A DNA stretch of 64,000 nt from the NCBI RefSeq assembly GCF_034008315.1, contig NZ_CP125377.1:4462501-4526500 (forward strand). Reading direction: 5' to 3'. Position 1 is the stretch's first letter. Each line of letters opens with the position of its first letter. Both the position numbers and the translations under genes were made by a program. The notes beneath the pieces are model-generated. The model ran no database searches, was not told where the DNA came from, and was given only the letters and a program-made list of their open reading frames with translations. Below are positions 17,787 through 26,787 of the stretch, one piece after another. The stretch is from Pseudomonas sp. P8_241 (GTDB lineage: Bacteria; Pseudomonadota; Gammaproteobacteria; Pseudomonadales; Pseudomonadaceae).

Positions 17787-18877
17787 TGCTGGGCCTCCTG
17801 TTTGGCGGCGGGCAATTGGCTGACTTCGCTGGTGCGACGCAGGTAGGAATTGGCGTATCCGGCGGAACGAGCGGCGAGCAATGGGTCGTCGGAACCTTCG
17901 ATACCGGCAGGCAATACCAGCGGGTCGTAGTTGATGTCACGGCACTCACCCTTCAGTTGCGCCTGGGTGCTTTCAAGCACCAAAGTACCCGCGTTCAATA
18001 CCTTGCGCCCAGTTGGCCAGGCCTTGCTGGCGTCGTCGACAGGATCGCCTGGGTCGGCAAGCGTGATGTTCAACTGCCAACGCAACGGACCTGCGGCGAT
18101 GCGCTGCACCAGGTCTTTTTCCAGGAAATCGCCGCCCTCCGGTGCGGTCGCGCCCGGCGCATCCTGCGCGACGGGCACCATGCTCCAGCGCACGGCCTGG
18201 CGCTGTCCGGTGGCGTTGACCAGGTAAAACGCGTTGACGCTGTTATAGGTTTCGGTGACGTAACTGGCCGAAGGTTTGGCCGTCTTGACCCACGCCAGGA
18301 ACGGCGCGGATTCGGGGTGCGAGCCAAAGAACGCCGGCACCGCTTTAGGGTCCGGTTTACCGGTGGCCGGATCGGGTGACTGGGCTTTTTGAAACTGATA
18401 AAACGCCTCAGGCGTGCCCACCGGGAAGACCGGCATGCTGTTCATCCCGGTACGCCATTGCTGACCGTTGGCCTGGTTGAAACGCAGCGCCAGGCTGCGG
18501 ATCGGCACGGCGTTGTCCGGCGCGTAAGGATTGCCCGCAGGCAACGCAAAACGCCCCACCACCGGCGTCCGTGCCTCATTGAACACCTGGGCGGTGGAGT
18601 AACTCCGAGCTTCGCCGCTGCTCTCGAAGTGGCCGATCACGCACACGCCTTTGGAATGATTGCGACGAAAACCGGGGTGCACTCCGTTGTTGGTTTCCAG
18701 CACATTGATCAGTTTTTTTGGCGTCAGACGCTCTGGGTCCAAGGTGCCATTGACGTAGGCAAACGCCCCGGCCAGCGCCGCGACGACGACCGCGATGCCC
18801 GTCAGTCGCAGTGTCAGGCTCGCGGCACTCAGCGGTGGCCGATCCGGCCCCGTTGGCGGTGATGATCGATCTACCAT
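17783..18877 (-). CDS. Membrane-anchored catalase-family peroxidase (SrpA-like)
   Basis: 364 residues from ATG 18877, chosen for the GGAG six bases before it; longer starts have no ribosome site and would overlap the promoter. One N-terminal membrane helix (about 22-42) puts the catalase domain in the periplasm. Catalase-fold features: the RRNHSKG distal His region, the RSLALRF segment and a C-terminal YANSYLRR likely carrying the proximal Tyr. At this length it is the minimal catalase-related type, which has peroxidase rather than catalase activity. It forms an operon with cytochrome b561 and is preceded by an ECF-type promoter matching that of the sigma gene. Confidence 0.88.
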   Translation of the reverse strand: MVDRSSPPTGPDRPPLSAASLTLRLTGIAVVVAALAGAFAYVNGTLDPERLTPKKLINVLETNNGVHPGFRRNHSKGVCVIGHFESSGEARSYSTAQVFNEARTPVVGRFALPAGNPYAPDNAVPIRSLALRFNQANGQQWRTGMNSMPVFPVGTPEAFYQFQKAQSPDPATGKPDPKAVPAFFGSHPESAPFLAWVKTAKPSASYVTETYNSVNAFYLVNATGQRQAVRWSMVPVAQDAPGATAPEGGDFLEKDLVQRIAAGPLRWQLNITLADPGDPVDDASKAWPTGRKVLNAGTLVLESTQAQLKGECRDINYDPLVLPAGIEGSDDPLLAARSAGYANSYLRRTSEVSQLPAAKQEAQQ

Positions 18878-18920
18878 GAAAAACTCCAGGGCCATCGGCC
18901 GCAAGTGAGAAGAATCAAGC

Positions 18921-18946
18921 AGACGAACCGCACACCGGTTTATTCC
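18921..18946 (-). promoter_or_regulatory. ECF-type promoter for the peroxidase-b561 operon
   Basis: On the minus strand GGAATAAAC begins at 18946 and CGTCT at 18925, 21 bp start to start. This is identical in sequence class and spacing to the promoter of the ECF sigma gene on the other strand. Confidence 0.75.
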
Positions 18947-18974
18947 CACGTGCGGTGTTTATTTTTCCAAGCGT

Positions 18975-19000
18975 GGAATAACCTCCCGTATCGGGCGTCT
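18975..19000 (+). promoter_or_regulatory. ECF-type autoregulatory promoter of the sigma gene
   Basis: GGAATAAC (18975-18982) and CGTCT (18996-19000), 21 bp start to start. This is a typical ECF -35 GGAAT / -10 CGTC pair just before the sigma gene. Confidence 0.75.
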
Positions 19001-19035
19001 TCCTAGTCCAGAGCGTAGTGACTAGCCAGAACTTC

Positions 19036-19542
19036 ATGAACGATATCGACGAAAAACTGCGAGAAATCATTCCCCGACTGCGGCGATTTGCTGTGTCGTT
19101 GACGCGCAACCCGAGCAGCGCCGACGACCTGGTCCAGGCCAGCCTCGAGCGTGCGCTGTCGAGTTGGGGAGATAAACGTGTCGATGGTGATTTGCGCGCC
19201 TGGCTGTTTTCAATTCTCTATCGGCAGTTTCTCGACGCGCACCGACGCTCTCGAAGGTATGCGCGCATGCTCGAATTTTTTACCGGACGCGACGATACGC
19301 AGCCGTCGGTGGAGCGCACGGTCATTGCCCAATCGACCCTCAGCGCCTTCGACCAATTACCCACCGAACAACGTGCGTTGCTGTTGTGGGTGTCGGTCGA
19401 AGGCCTGAGCTACAAAGAGGTCGCCGAGATTCTTGACGTCCCCATCGGCACCGTGATGTCCCGCCTGTCCCGGGCTCGCCAGGCCCTGCGCCAGCTCAGC
19501 GATGGCGAAATCAACCGCCCTTCCCTGCGGAGACTCAAATGA
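19036..19542 (+). CDS. ECF-type RNA polymerase sigma factor
   Basis: 168 residues from ATG 19036; GTG 19018 would add six. Region 2 (about 12-80) holds NPSSADDLVQASLERAL and the -10-reading helix LRAWLFSILYRQFLDAHRRSRR. Region 4 (about 105-155) holds LPTEQRALLLWVSVEGLSYKEVAEILDVPIGTV, an HTH. The anti-sigma gene overlaps its stop. Both its own promoter and that of the peroxidase operon carry the same -35/-10 pair, so it probably controls both in response to oxidative or membrane stress. The signal is unknown. Confidence 0.92.
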   Translation: MNDIDEKLREIIPRLRRFAVSLTRNPSSADDLVQASLERALSSWGDKRVDGDLRAWLFSILYRQFLDAHRRSRRYARMLEFFTGRDDTQPSVERTVIAQSTLSAFDQLPTEQRALLLWVSVEGLSYKEVAEILDVPIGTVMSRLSRARQALRQLSDGEINRPSLRRLK

Positions 19543-20291
19543 TCAGCATGCCCCCTGACGAACGTGACCTTCATGCTTTTGTCGACCATCAGCTCAGCGA
19601 CAGCGACCGACACCTGGTGGAAACTTTTCTCGCCAGCAACCCGCAAGCAGCCGCGCAGGTCCGCGCCTGGCAGCACGATGCCCAGGCACTGCGCGCAGCG
19701 TTGGGTGGTGCCTTGCAACAACCGGCCAACCCGGACCTGGATCCGGTCGCGATTCGCCAACGCCTGAAACACCAGTCCCGTCGTCACCTGGCCAGCGCGG
19801 CGGTGTTGTTGATCGCCGTCAGCGTCGGCGGACTCAGCGGCTGGCAGGCACGCGAGATGACGCTTGCCGCGGCCCCGCTACCGATGACCGATGCCCTTCA
19901 GGCCTACCGCCTGATTGCCCAGCAAGGCATCCTGCCCGCGGACTACAAAGCCGCTGAGGGTGGCAACATGCAAGAGTGGCTCGACCGTTATTTCAATCAA
20001 GCCAATCGCCTGCCTGACCTTTCGGGTGCGGGTTTCAAACCGGCGAGCGGGCGCTTGCTCAGCACCGAGCAAGGACCGGCGGCGATGGTGATTTATGAGA
20101 ATCATGGCGGGCAAAAAATCAGTTTCTACGTCCGGCCACCGGGGCCGAAAAACTTCCTGCTGCCAAGGGGCAGTCGTCGCGATAACGGGTTGCAGGCCGA
20201 GTATTGGTCTGGAGGTGGCTACAACTACGCAATGGTCAGCCCGGTGGATACGCCTGCTGCGCAGATGCTCAGGCAGACCGTGCAATTCTAG
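19539..20291 (+). CDS. Anti-sigma factor (membrane-anchored)
   Basis: 250 residues. The N-terminal segment DERDLHAFVDHQLSDSDR is the usual sigma-binding (ZAS-like) helix pattern, without the Cys pair of zinc-type members. One membrane helix (about 83-102) separates it from a periplasmic domain (about 103-250). The start overlaps the sigma stop by four bases (ATGA). Inferred: it holds the sigma factor at the membrane until an envelope or oxidative signal is sensed. Confidence 0.88.
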   Translation: MISMPPDERDLHAFVDHQLSDSDRHLVETFLASNPQAAAQVRAWQHDAQALRAALGGALQQPANPDLDPVAIRQRLKHQSRRHLASAAVLLIAVSVGGLSGWQAREMTLAAAPLPMTDALQAYRLIAQQGILPADYKAAEGGNMQEWLDRYFNQANRLPDLSGAGFKPASGRLLSTEQGPAAMVIYENHGGQKISFYVRPPGPKNFLLPRGSRRDNGLQAEYWSGGGYNYAMVSPVDTPAAQMLRQTVQF

Positions 20292-20380
20292 GGATCAGCA
20301 TATCGCAGCGCAAAGCCGCTCTGGTTACACTACACCGCTGCAGCTCGGGGGAGCTCGCCAGTCAATGAAGGTGATATCAC

Positions 20381-21505
20381 GTGGCCGTTCGACCACCCAA
20401 GCGTTCGCGACTCACACCACGCTGGTCCTTGTTGCGCCGTCTTTTCGGCAAGGCTTCGGCGGCAGGTTGCGCTGCCAGCGGTCAAGCCATCCACGACTTC
20501 TTTCGCCACAAGGCACATTCCCAGGGTTACACCCTCAGCCACAGCCAACAGCGCGTGATCGACTGCATGGCGCGGTACGCCACAGCGTTGCCGTGCTCCT
20601 CGACCAAACCCCTTCCCGGCCTTTACCTGCATGGCGCCGTGGGACGCGGCAAGAGCTGGTTGCTCGAGGGTTTTTTCCAGGCCGTCCCCCTCACGAAAAA
20701 ACAACGCCTGCACTTTCATGATTTTTTCGCCAGGCTGCACCACGGCATGTTCACCCATCGCGAGCAGCCTGACGCACTGGCGACCACCCTTGATGAATTG
20801 CTTAGCGATTGTCGGGTGCTGTGTTTCGATGAGTTCCATGTGCACGACATCGGCGATGCCATGCTCATCACGCGGCTGTTCAAGGCCCTGTTCCAGCGCG
20901 GCATCCTGCTGCTGGTCACCTCCAATTACCCGCCCGAGGGCCTGTTGCCCAACCCGCTGTATCACGCGCGCTTCAAACCGGTGATCGATCTGATCAACGC
21001 CCGCATGCAAGTCATGGAAGTCGGTGGCCCCCACGACTACCGTAGCCAGGCCCGCACCCACGCGCAACAGCTGTTCACCCAGGGCCACTACGTCTGGCCG
21101 GCCAGCGTCGCGCAACGGTTGTCGCTGAACCTGCCTCAGCGCGACGCGCCGCCCGTGTCATTGGCCGTCGGCACCCGGCAGTTCCAGGCACGGTTCTGCG
21201 AAGGACGGCGCATCGGCTTCACCTTTGCCGACCTGTGCGACCGCCCCACGGCGGTGATGGATTACCTGGAACTGTGCCGTCACTTCGACAGCTGGATCAT
21301 CGATGACCTGCCGCCACTGGTTGAATGCACGATGGCCGCGCAACAGCGTTTCATCAACCTGATTGACGTGTTGTACGACCAGGACAAGCACCTGGTTTTG
21401 CTTGGCCAGCACTCGTTGCGAGAAAGCCTGGGCGGTGATGCCATTGACCTGGCGCGCACTCGCAGTCGATTGGGACAATTGGCGCAAGTCAGGGAACCGG
21501 ACTGA
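20381..21505 (+). CDS. ZapE/AFG1-like ATPase
   Basis: 374 residues from GTG 20381. A P-loop ATPase with Walker A GAVGRGKS (85-92), Walker B CFDEFH (148-153) and the sensor-like VTSNYPPEGLLPN. ZapE binds FtsZ and destabilises Z-rings late in division; AFG1 relatives work with membrane proteases. It diverges from the usual ZapE in its basic N-terminus and its pairing with a kinase gene, so it may be a second paralogue. Confidence 0.87.
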   Translation: MAVRPPKRSRLTPRWSLLRRLFGKASAAGCAASGQAIHDFFRHKAHSQGYTLSHSQQRVIDCMARYATALPCSSTKPLPGLYLHGAVGRGKSWLLEGFFQAVPLTKKQRLHFHDFFARLHHGMFTHREQPDALATTLDELLSDCRVLCFDEFHVHDIGDAMLITRLFKALFQRGILLLVTSNYPPEGLLPNPLYHARFKPVIDLINARMQVMEVGGPHDYRSQARTHAQQLFTQGHYVWPASVAQRLSLNLPQRDAPPVSLAVGTRQFQARFCEGRRIGFTFADLCDRPTAVMDYLELCRHFDSWIIDDLPPLVECTMAAQQRFINLIDVLYDQDKHLVLLGQHSLRESLGGDAIDLARTRSRLGQLAQVREPD

Positions 21506-21585
21506 CAGGCAACACACCATAACCGCTATCATGTCCCCCATTTCCGGGCCCAGTGCCTGCTCCTTGATCAATAGTGAACCCGTTC

Positions 21586-22899
21586 ATGCACACCCTTGCA
21601 CAATTGCGCGCCGGCCAACTGTCGGGCATTACGCGGCTGGATCTGGCCGAAGGCCTGAGCGAGTTCCCCCGGGAAATCTTCGATCTGGCGGACTCGCTCG
21701 AAGTGCTCAACCTCAGCGGCAATGCCTTGAGCGCACTGCCGCAAGACCTGCATCGGCTGACCCGTTTACGCATACTGTTCTGCTCCGATAACCGCTTCAC
21801 CGATTTGCCGGCCTGCCTCGGCCAATGCGCCGAACTGACGATGATCGGCTTCAAGGCCAACCGCATTGCTCATGTCCCCGGCGCTGCGTTGCCGCCGCTG
21901 CTGCGCTGGCTGATCCTCACCGACAATTGCATCGAGACGCTGCCCGTTGAATTGGGTGAGCGCCCACATCTGCAAAAACTCATGCTCGCCGGAAACCGTT
22001 TGCAAGCGTTGCCGCCGACATTAAGCAATTGCCATCAACTGGAACTGATCCGCATCGCCGCCAATCAGCTGACCGAGTTGCCACAATGGCTGCTGACGCT
22101 ACCGAGGCTGACGTGGCTGGCTTACGCCGGCAATCCGCTGGAAACCGAGGCCGATACCGCCGCCCTCGACGCCACCGCGCGCATTGACTGGTCGACGTTG
22201 CGCCTGGAGCAACAATTGGGCGAAGGCGCGTCCGGGGTCATCCACCAAGCCGTTTGGCAACCGGCCCATCAGCCGGCGGTGCCGGTTGCGGTGAAACTCT
22301 ACAAAGGCGAGATGACCAGCGACGGCTCACCCTTGCACGAGATGAATGCCTGCATCACCGCTGGCCTGCACCCGAACCTGATCCGCGTCGAAGGCCGCAT
22401 CGTCGGTCATCCACAAGACGCGGCCGGGCTGGTCATGCAACTGATCACACCGAATTACCGCAACCTCGCCGGACTGCCAAGCCTGGCGTCCTGCAGCCGT
22501 GATGTGTATGCCGACGACCTGCGCCTCAACGCGGCAGTAGCGCTACGTATCGCCTGCGGCATCGCTTCGGTGGCCGAACACCTGCACCGGCATGGCATCA
22601 CCCACGGCGATCTCTACGGGCACAACATTTTGTGCAATGAACAGGGCGACTGTTTGCTGGGAGACTTTGGCGCAGCGTCATTCCATGCCACGGATGACAG
22701 CCTTGAGAGTCGGGCGTTGCAGCGGATCGAGGTACGGGCGTTCGGGGTGTTGCTGGGGGAATTGCTGGAGCGGATCGACTCAGGGTTGAGCGATGAGCAG
22801 CGAGAGGCTCTGGAAGACTTGCTAGAGCGTTGTTGTCAGCCGCAAGTGCTGACTCGACCTGGATTCAATGAAATTATCCAGGCGTTGAATGCCACCTGA
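21586..22899 (+). CDS. Leucine-rich-repeat protein kinase
   Basis: 437 residues from ATG 21586 (GTG 21574 would add four). Residues about 10-185 form seven to eight LRRs (LEVLNLSGNALSALP, LQKLMLAGNRLQALP, and so on). Residues about 205-437 form a Ser/Thr/Tyr-kinase fold: Gly loop LGEGASGV (211-218), Lys237 in VAVKLYKG, catalytic HGD (340-342) with N347, and metal-binding DFG (360-362). HGD instead of HRD is seen in small-kinase branches. No signal peptide or membrane helix, so probably cytosolic. Such LRR-kinase fusions are rare outside plants; substrates are unknown. Confidence 0.88.
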   Translation: MHTLAQLRAGQLSGITRLDLAEGLSEFPREIFDLADSLEVLNLSGNALSALPQDLHRLTRLRILFCSDNRFTDLPACLGQCAELTMIGFKANRIAHVPGAALPPLLRWLILTDNCIETLPVELGERPHLQKLMLAGNRLQALPPTLSNCHQLELIRIAANQLTELPQWLLTLPRLTWLAYAGNPLETEADTAALDATARIDWSTLRLEQQLGEGASGVIHQAVWQPAHQPAVPVAVKLYKGEMTSDGSPLHEMNACITAGLHPNLIRVEGRIVGHPQDAAGLVMQLITPNYRNLAGLPSLASCSRDVYADDLRLNAAVALRIACGIASVAEHLHRHGITHGDLYGHNILCNEQGDCLLGDFGAASFHATDDSLESRALQRIEVRAFGVLLGELLERIDSGLSDEQREALEDLLERCCQPQVLTRPGFNEIIQALNAT

Positions 22900-22912
22900 C
22901 CGCTTCGCGGTC

Positions 22913-22982
22913 AATCGCGAGCAGGCTCGCTCCTACAGGGATTTTTGTGGATGACACAAAACCTGTGGGAGCGAGCCTGCTC
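22913..22982. repeat. REPIN
   Basis: AATCGCGAGCAGGCTCGCTC facing GGGAGCGAGCCTGCTC, about 30 bp apart, between the convergent LRR-kinase and YebC genes. Confidence 0.8.
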
Positions 22983-23041
22983 TGGCGGCGATCCGACGAT
23001 GACGGTCTGCCAGACAACAGAACCGTCACTGACACAAAGAC

Positions 23042-23746
23042 TTAACCCGCCAACCCGACAAACATGTCCTGCACATCATCGTGGTTATCGAGGCCTTCCA
23101 GGAAGGCTTCGACTTCGGCCATCTGCTCATCGCTCAGGCCGCTGACCGGGTTTTTCGGCTGGTAGCCCAGCTTGGCCGAGAGCACGGTGAAACCTTGCTC
23201 CGGCAGGGCTTTCTGTACCGCGTCCAGGTCCGTAGGTTCGGTCAGGAACAGGGTCGCACCGTCTTCACCCGGTTCGAAATCCTGGGCGCCGGCTTCAATG
23301 GCGGCCATTTCAGGATCCGCGTCCGGGGTGTCCGGCGAGGCTTCGATCATGCCAACGTGGTTGAAGTCCCACGCCACCGAGCCGGAAGCACCCAGCTGAC
23401 CCTTGCGGAACGCCACGCGAATTTCAGCCACGGTGCGGTTGATGTTGTCGGTCACACACTCAACGATCAACGGCACCTGATGCGGCGCGAATCCTTCATA
23501 GGTCACACGATGGTATTGCACGGTTTCGCCCAACAGGCCCGCGCCTTTCTTGATGGCGCGATCCAGTGTTTCTTTGGGCATTGAAGCTTTCTTGGCCTGT
23601 TCGACCACCAGACGCAGGTGTGCGTTGGTGGTGGTATCGGCACCGTTGCGTGCAGCGATGGTGATTTCTTTCACCAGTTTGCCGAAGATCTTGCCCTTGG
23701 CATTGGCTGCCGCTTCTTTGTGTTTAACCTTCCACTGTGCGCCCAT
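23042..23746 (-). CDS. YebC/PmpR-family protein
   Basis: 234 residues. Family hallmarks: the basic N-terminus [20 protein letters not shown], then [37 protein letters not shown], and an acidic middle and C-terminal domain. YebC proteins are DNA-binding regulators in some species and, in recent work, ribosome-associated factors easing translation of proline-rich stretches. The sequence looks like the YeeN-type paralogue rather than the ruvC-linked YebC, and ruvC is not nearby. Confidence 0.9.
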   Translation of the reverse strand: MGAQWKVKHKEAAANAKGKIFGKLVKEITIAARNGADTTTNAHLRLVVEQAKKASMPKETLDRAIKKGAGLLGETVQYHRVTYEGFAPHQVPLIVECVTDNINRTVAEIRVAFRKGQLGASGSVAWDFNHVGMIEASPDTPDADPEMAAIEAGAQDFEPGEDGATLFLTEPTDLDAVQKALPEQGFTVLSAKLGYQPKNPVSGLSDEQMAEVEAFLEGLDNHDDVQDMFVGLAG

Positions 23747-23962
23747 TACTCACTCTCTTGTCGATGGCGCCGAGACATCTATTGGCCGACGCTTTGCGCA
23801 AGTTTATACGGCCTAAAGTCGGCAATCGACCAAAAAATCCGCCTTGCATCGACATCTTCACCAGCGTTTGTAGGGCGATTCTGAAAAGTCAATTTGCGGT
23901 GACAACAAAGGGCTGCGGTTTCGTACCCTCTTCGTCCGTATTCCACGACAGCAGCGAGTTCG

Positions 23963-25324
23963 ATGCACAACGACACGCAAAGTCCATTCACCCTGACCCT
24001 GCTCGACGATGATTTGCACTTTCAGGTGGTGCAGTTCAGCGGTCATGAAGGGCTCAACCAACCTTACCGTTTCGACATCGATGTAATCGGCCTGGCACCG
24101 GCCATCAAGCTCGAACACTTTTTGCACCAGCCGGCCTACCTCGAGCTAGGCCTGGGTCAGGGCATCCATGGCGTCCTGCGTAGCGCCGGTTTCGAATATC
24201 GTTGTGCATTGCGGGTCGTCTACAAGCTGGTGCTGGTGCCAAGCCTTGAAAGACTGGGCGAGCATCGCCGGCGGTGCATTTTCCAGCACATGAATACGCC
24301 CATGATCCTGCGCCGGGTGCTGGAGCAACATGAATTGCCTGCCGACAGCTACCGCTTCGAATTGACGACCGGCCATTACCCGGTGCGACCGTTTTGCATT
24401 CAATACGAAGAAACAGACCTGGACCTGCTGCAACGGCTCTGCGAGGAAGAGGGCATCCACTATCACTTCGAGCATCAGCGCCAAGGGCATGTTCTGGTTC
24501 TGGCCGATGATTGCCTGAGCTTCCCCCAGGAACCACTTGCGGGAAGGTTCCAAAGCAACACGTACGGTGAGCACCAGGGGCCGGCAATCAGTGAGCTGTT
24601 CCAGCGCCATGATTGGCCACCCCTGCCCCCCTCCTCGACACCGCTGCGCAATCCTGCCCACGAGCAACAGTATCGCGATCAACTCAGTCGTCGACAGTTG
24701 GAGGGCCTGCGTTGCCGACAGCTGCAAATACACGGGCACAGTAATCTGATTGCATTGCGTTGTGCCCGGATCGTGCAGGTATCAGACCACCCCTTGACCC
24801 GTTTCAATGATCAATGGCTGGTCACCGAGGTACGGCATCAAGGGCAACAAACATCGAGCCTTGCCGAAGGCACGCCAGACAAGGTCACGAATTACCGCAA
24901 CCGGTTTACCGTCATCCCTTGGTCAACTCCGTTCCGACCGGCACTCAAGCAACCCAGGCCAAGTATCCCGGGATATCAGCCAGGTCGAGTGAGTGGCCCG
25001 TCAGGACAACCGGCAGACAGGGATGAACAAGGTCGAATCCGGGTAGACATCTGGCCCAGCCCGGAAACGGATACAAATGACGCTGCAGGGCTTTGGCTGC
25101 CGGTGGCGATGAACTGCGCGCAGGACCCCATCAACCTGAGCCGGCTGCCACTGGCCGGCAGCGATGTGATGGTCAACTTTCTCGCCAGCGATCCGGATCG
25201 CCCAGTGGTCTGCGCGGTCATGGTCACACCCGAACCGCCTCCCCCCGCTCGCCCCCCCAGGCCTGCCGGGGATAGTCGCCTGCTACTCGACTGGCTGGTC
25301 AATCGTTCGGACTTCGAACGCTGA
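23963..25324 (+). CDS. vgrG: Short orphan VgrG (type VI secretion tip protein) without spike
   Basis: 453 residues; ordinary VgrGs have 600 or more. Residues about 5-350 form the gp27-like base (FSGHEGLNQPYRFDIDVIG, YEETDLDLLQRLCEEEGIHYHFEH) and about 350-430 a gp5-type OB fold (GRVSGP, DEQGRIRVDIWPSP, WLPVAMNCA, GSDVMVNFLASDPDRPVV). The protein then ends in a Pro-rich tail; the beta-helix needle and any effector domain are missing. The stop is two bases from the convergent FAD-oxidase stop, with no downstream remnants. No tss, paar or effector gene is in the window. It may be a degraded orphan or a tip using another spike. Confidence 0.85.
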   Translation: MHNDTQSPFTLTLLDDDLHFQVVQFSGHEGLNQPYRFDIDVIGLAPAIKLEHFLHQPAYLELGLGQGIHGVLRSAGFEYRCALRVVYKLVLVPSLERLGEHRRRCIFQHMNTPMILRRVLEQHELPADSYRFELTTGHYPVRPFCIQYEETDLDLLQRLCEEEGIHYHFEHQRQGHVLVLADDCLSFPQEPLAGRFQSNTYGEHQGPAISELFQRHDWPPLPPSSTPLRNPAHEQQYRDQLSRRQLEGLRCRQLQIHGHSNLIALRCARIVQVSDHPLTRFNDQWLVTEVRHQGQQTSSLAEGTPDKVTNYRNRFTVIPWSTPFRPALKQPRPSIPGYQPGRVSGPSGQPADRDEQGRIRVDIWPSPETDTNDAAGLWLPVAMNCAQDPINLSRLPLAGSDVMVNFLASDPDRPVVCAVMVTPEPPPPARPPRPAGDSRLLLDWLVNRSDFER

Positions 25325-25326
25325 CA

Positions 25327-26718
25327 TCAGCCCTTGTCGGCCTTGCCTGCCGCCGCCGCGAACTTCGCCAGGCGTACATCCAGGTGACGAGGGCGGTGTC
25401 CATGGTCTTCGGCCCGTTCCTTGCGGCGGATGGCATTGCGCACCATCAAAGACCCCAGGTAGCGAATCGGCTCCGGCGGAAAAAAGCCAAGCGGTCCGTT
25501 CACCAACGGCGAACGGGTCCAGGCGTTGTCCAGGCCCATGACCATCGAAGCAATAATCTGCCCGCCCATATGACAGGGTCCGACACCGCTGCCGGAGTAA
25601 CCGAAACCATAGAACACGTTGCCACTGGCGCTCATCTGCCCGAAGAACGGCAAGCCGGTCACCGAGCGATCCGACGGGCCGTTCCAGGTGGCCTCGACCT
25701 TCACGTCGGCAAACCTGGGAAAGAAATCCGCGAGACTGCTTTGCAACAGGCCGGCATAAGGAGATGGCTGGTCGAACACCGGCAGCATGCGCCCGCCATA
25801 GGCGAAGGTGTTGCCGCCCTTGCCGAGCATGATCCGGCCGTCCGGAGTGTTGTGGTAGTAGTGCACGAAAATCCGCGAATCGAGCACCGTGACGCCGCTG
25901 GTCAAGCCGATCTCGTTGAGCAGATCCGGCCGTGGTTCGGTGATCAGCATGTCGCTGGAAACGATCGCCACGCTGCGCTCGAACTGCGCAAAAGCGCGGG
26001 CCATCCAGGCATTCATGGCCAGCACCACCCGGTCGGCGCGAATCGTGCCGTTCGGCGTTTGAATCCCCGCTGGCTTGCCTTCTTCCAGGCCGGTCATCGC
26101 GGTGTTTTCGTGAATCCTCACGCCCAGTTGCAGGGCGACCCGGCGCAACCCGCGTACCAGCTTGCCCGGCTGCACACTGGCCGCTGCCGGGGAAAACCAG
26201 CCTTCCAGGTGCTTGCTGGAACCGGCCATGCGCTGCACGTCAGCCACCGGCCGCTGGGTGAACGAGTTGATGCCGTGGCGTTCCAGCGCCGCGATGACCG
26301 CGTCAGTCGAACCCACTTGTGCACGGTTTGTGGCGGTATAGAGCGTGCCATCAAGGCGGTAATCGGCATCCACCGCATACTGCTCACAGAATGCTCCAAT
26401 GGCATGGATGCTGCGCTCGGATTCCTTGACCAGCCGCACCGCCTCCTCGACGCCGAACAGTCTTTCAAGGGTGAAGTATTTCGCCGACCACGACAGCGCA
26501 CAGCCGCCATTGCGACCACTGGCGCCAGCGCCGCAGATGTCCGCCTCGATCAGCACCACGTCCAGTTCGGGGTTCTGCTCCTTGAGCATGATGGCGGTCC
26601 ACAACCCGGTGTATCCGCCCCCGACAATGCAGACATCGGCACGGCTATCGCCTTGCAGTGGCGGGCAGGTTTGGGATGCATCGGCCTTCAAGGCCTGGTC
26701 CAGCCAAAAGGGTCTCAT
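25327..26718 (-). CDS. FAD-dependent oxidoreductase of the phosphonate locus
   Basis: 463 residues of the DAO/PuuB family. The N-terminal Rossmann motif DVCIVGGGYTGLWTAIMLKE binds FAD; GRNGGCALSW and the C-terminal YGFGYSGSGVGPCHMGGQ are DAO-family elements. It is in one operon with the MFS transporter and next to phnW/phnX. FAD enzymes that oxidise 2-aminoethylphosphonate or N-alkyl derivatives to phosphonoacetaldehyde (the PbfC/PbfD types) recur at such loci, so this is the likely role. The stop is two bases from that of vgrG. Confidence 0.85.
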   Translation of the reverse strand: MRPFWLDQALKADASQTCPPLQGDSRADVCIVGGGYTGLWTAIMLKEQNPELDVVLIEADICGAGASGRNGGCALSWSAKYFTLERLFGVEEAVRLVKESERSIHAIGAFCEQYAVDADYRLDGTLYTATNRAQVGSTDAVIAALERHGINSFTQRPVADVQRMAGSSKHLEGWFSPAAASVQPGKLVRGLRRVALQLGVRIHENTAMTGLEEGKPAGIQTPNGTIRADRVVLAMNAWMARAFAQFERSVAIVSSDMLITEPRPDLLNEIGLTSGVTVLDSRIFVHYYHNTPDGRIMLGKGGNTFAYGGRMLPVFDQPSPYAGLLQSSLADFFPRFADVKVEATWNGPSDRSVTGLPFFGQMSASGNVFYGFGYSGSGVGPCHMGGQIIASMVMGLDNAWTRSPLVNGPLGFFPPEPIRYLGSLMVRNAIRRKERAEDHGHRPRHLDVRLAKFAAAAGKADKG

Positions 26719-26787
26719 GGGTCAATCTCCAGTCAGACGTCCACACGCAGACCCGCCGCCAGTGCAGCAGGCCGCGCGGGACAGGAT

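Noticed and set aside
23963..25324. A type VI secretion cluster around vgrG
   Set aside because: No tss, hcp, paar or immunity gene in the window; the vgrG is an orphan.
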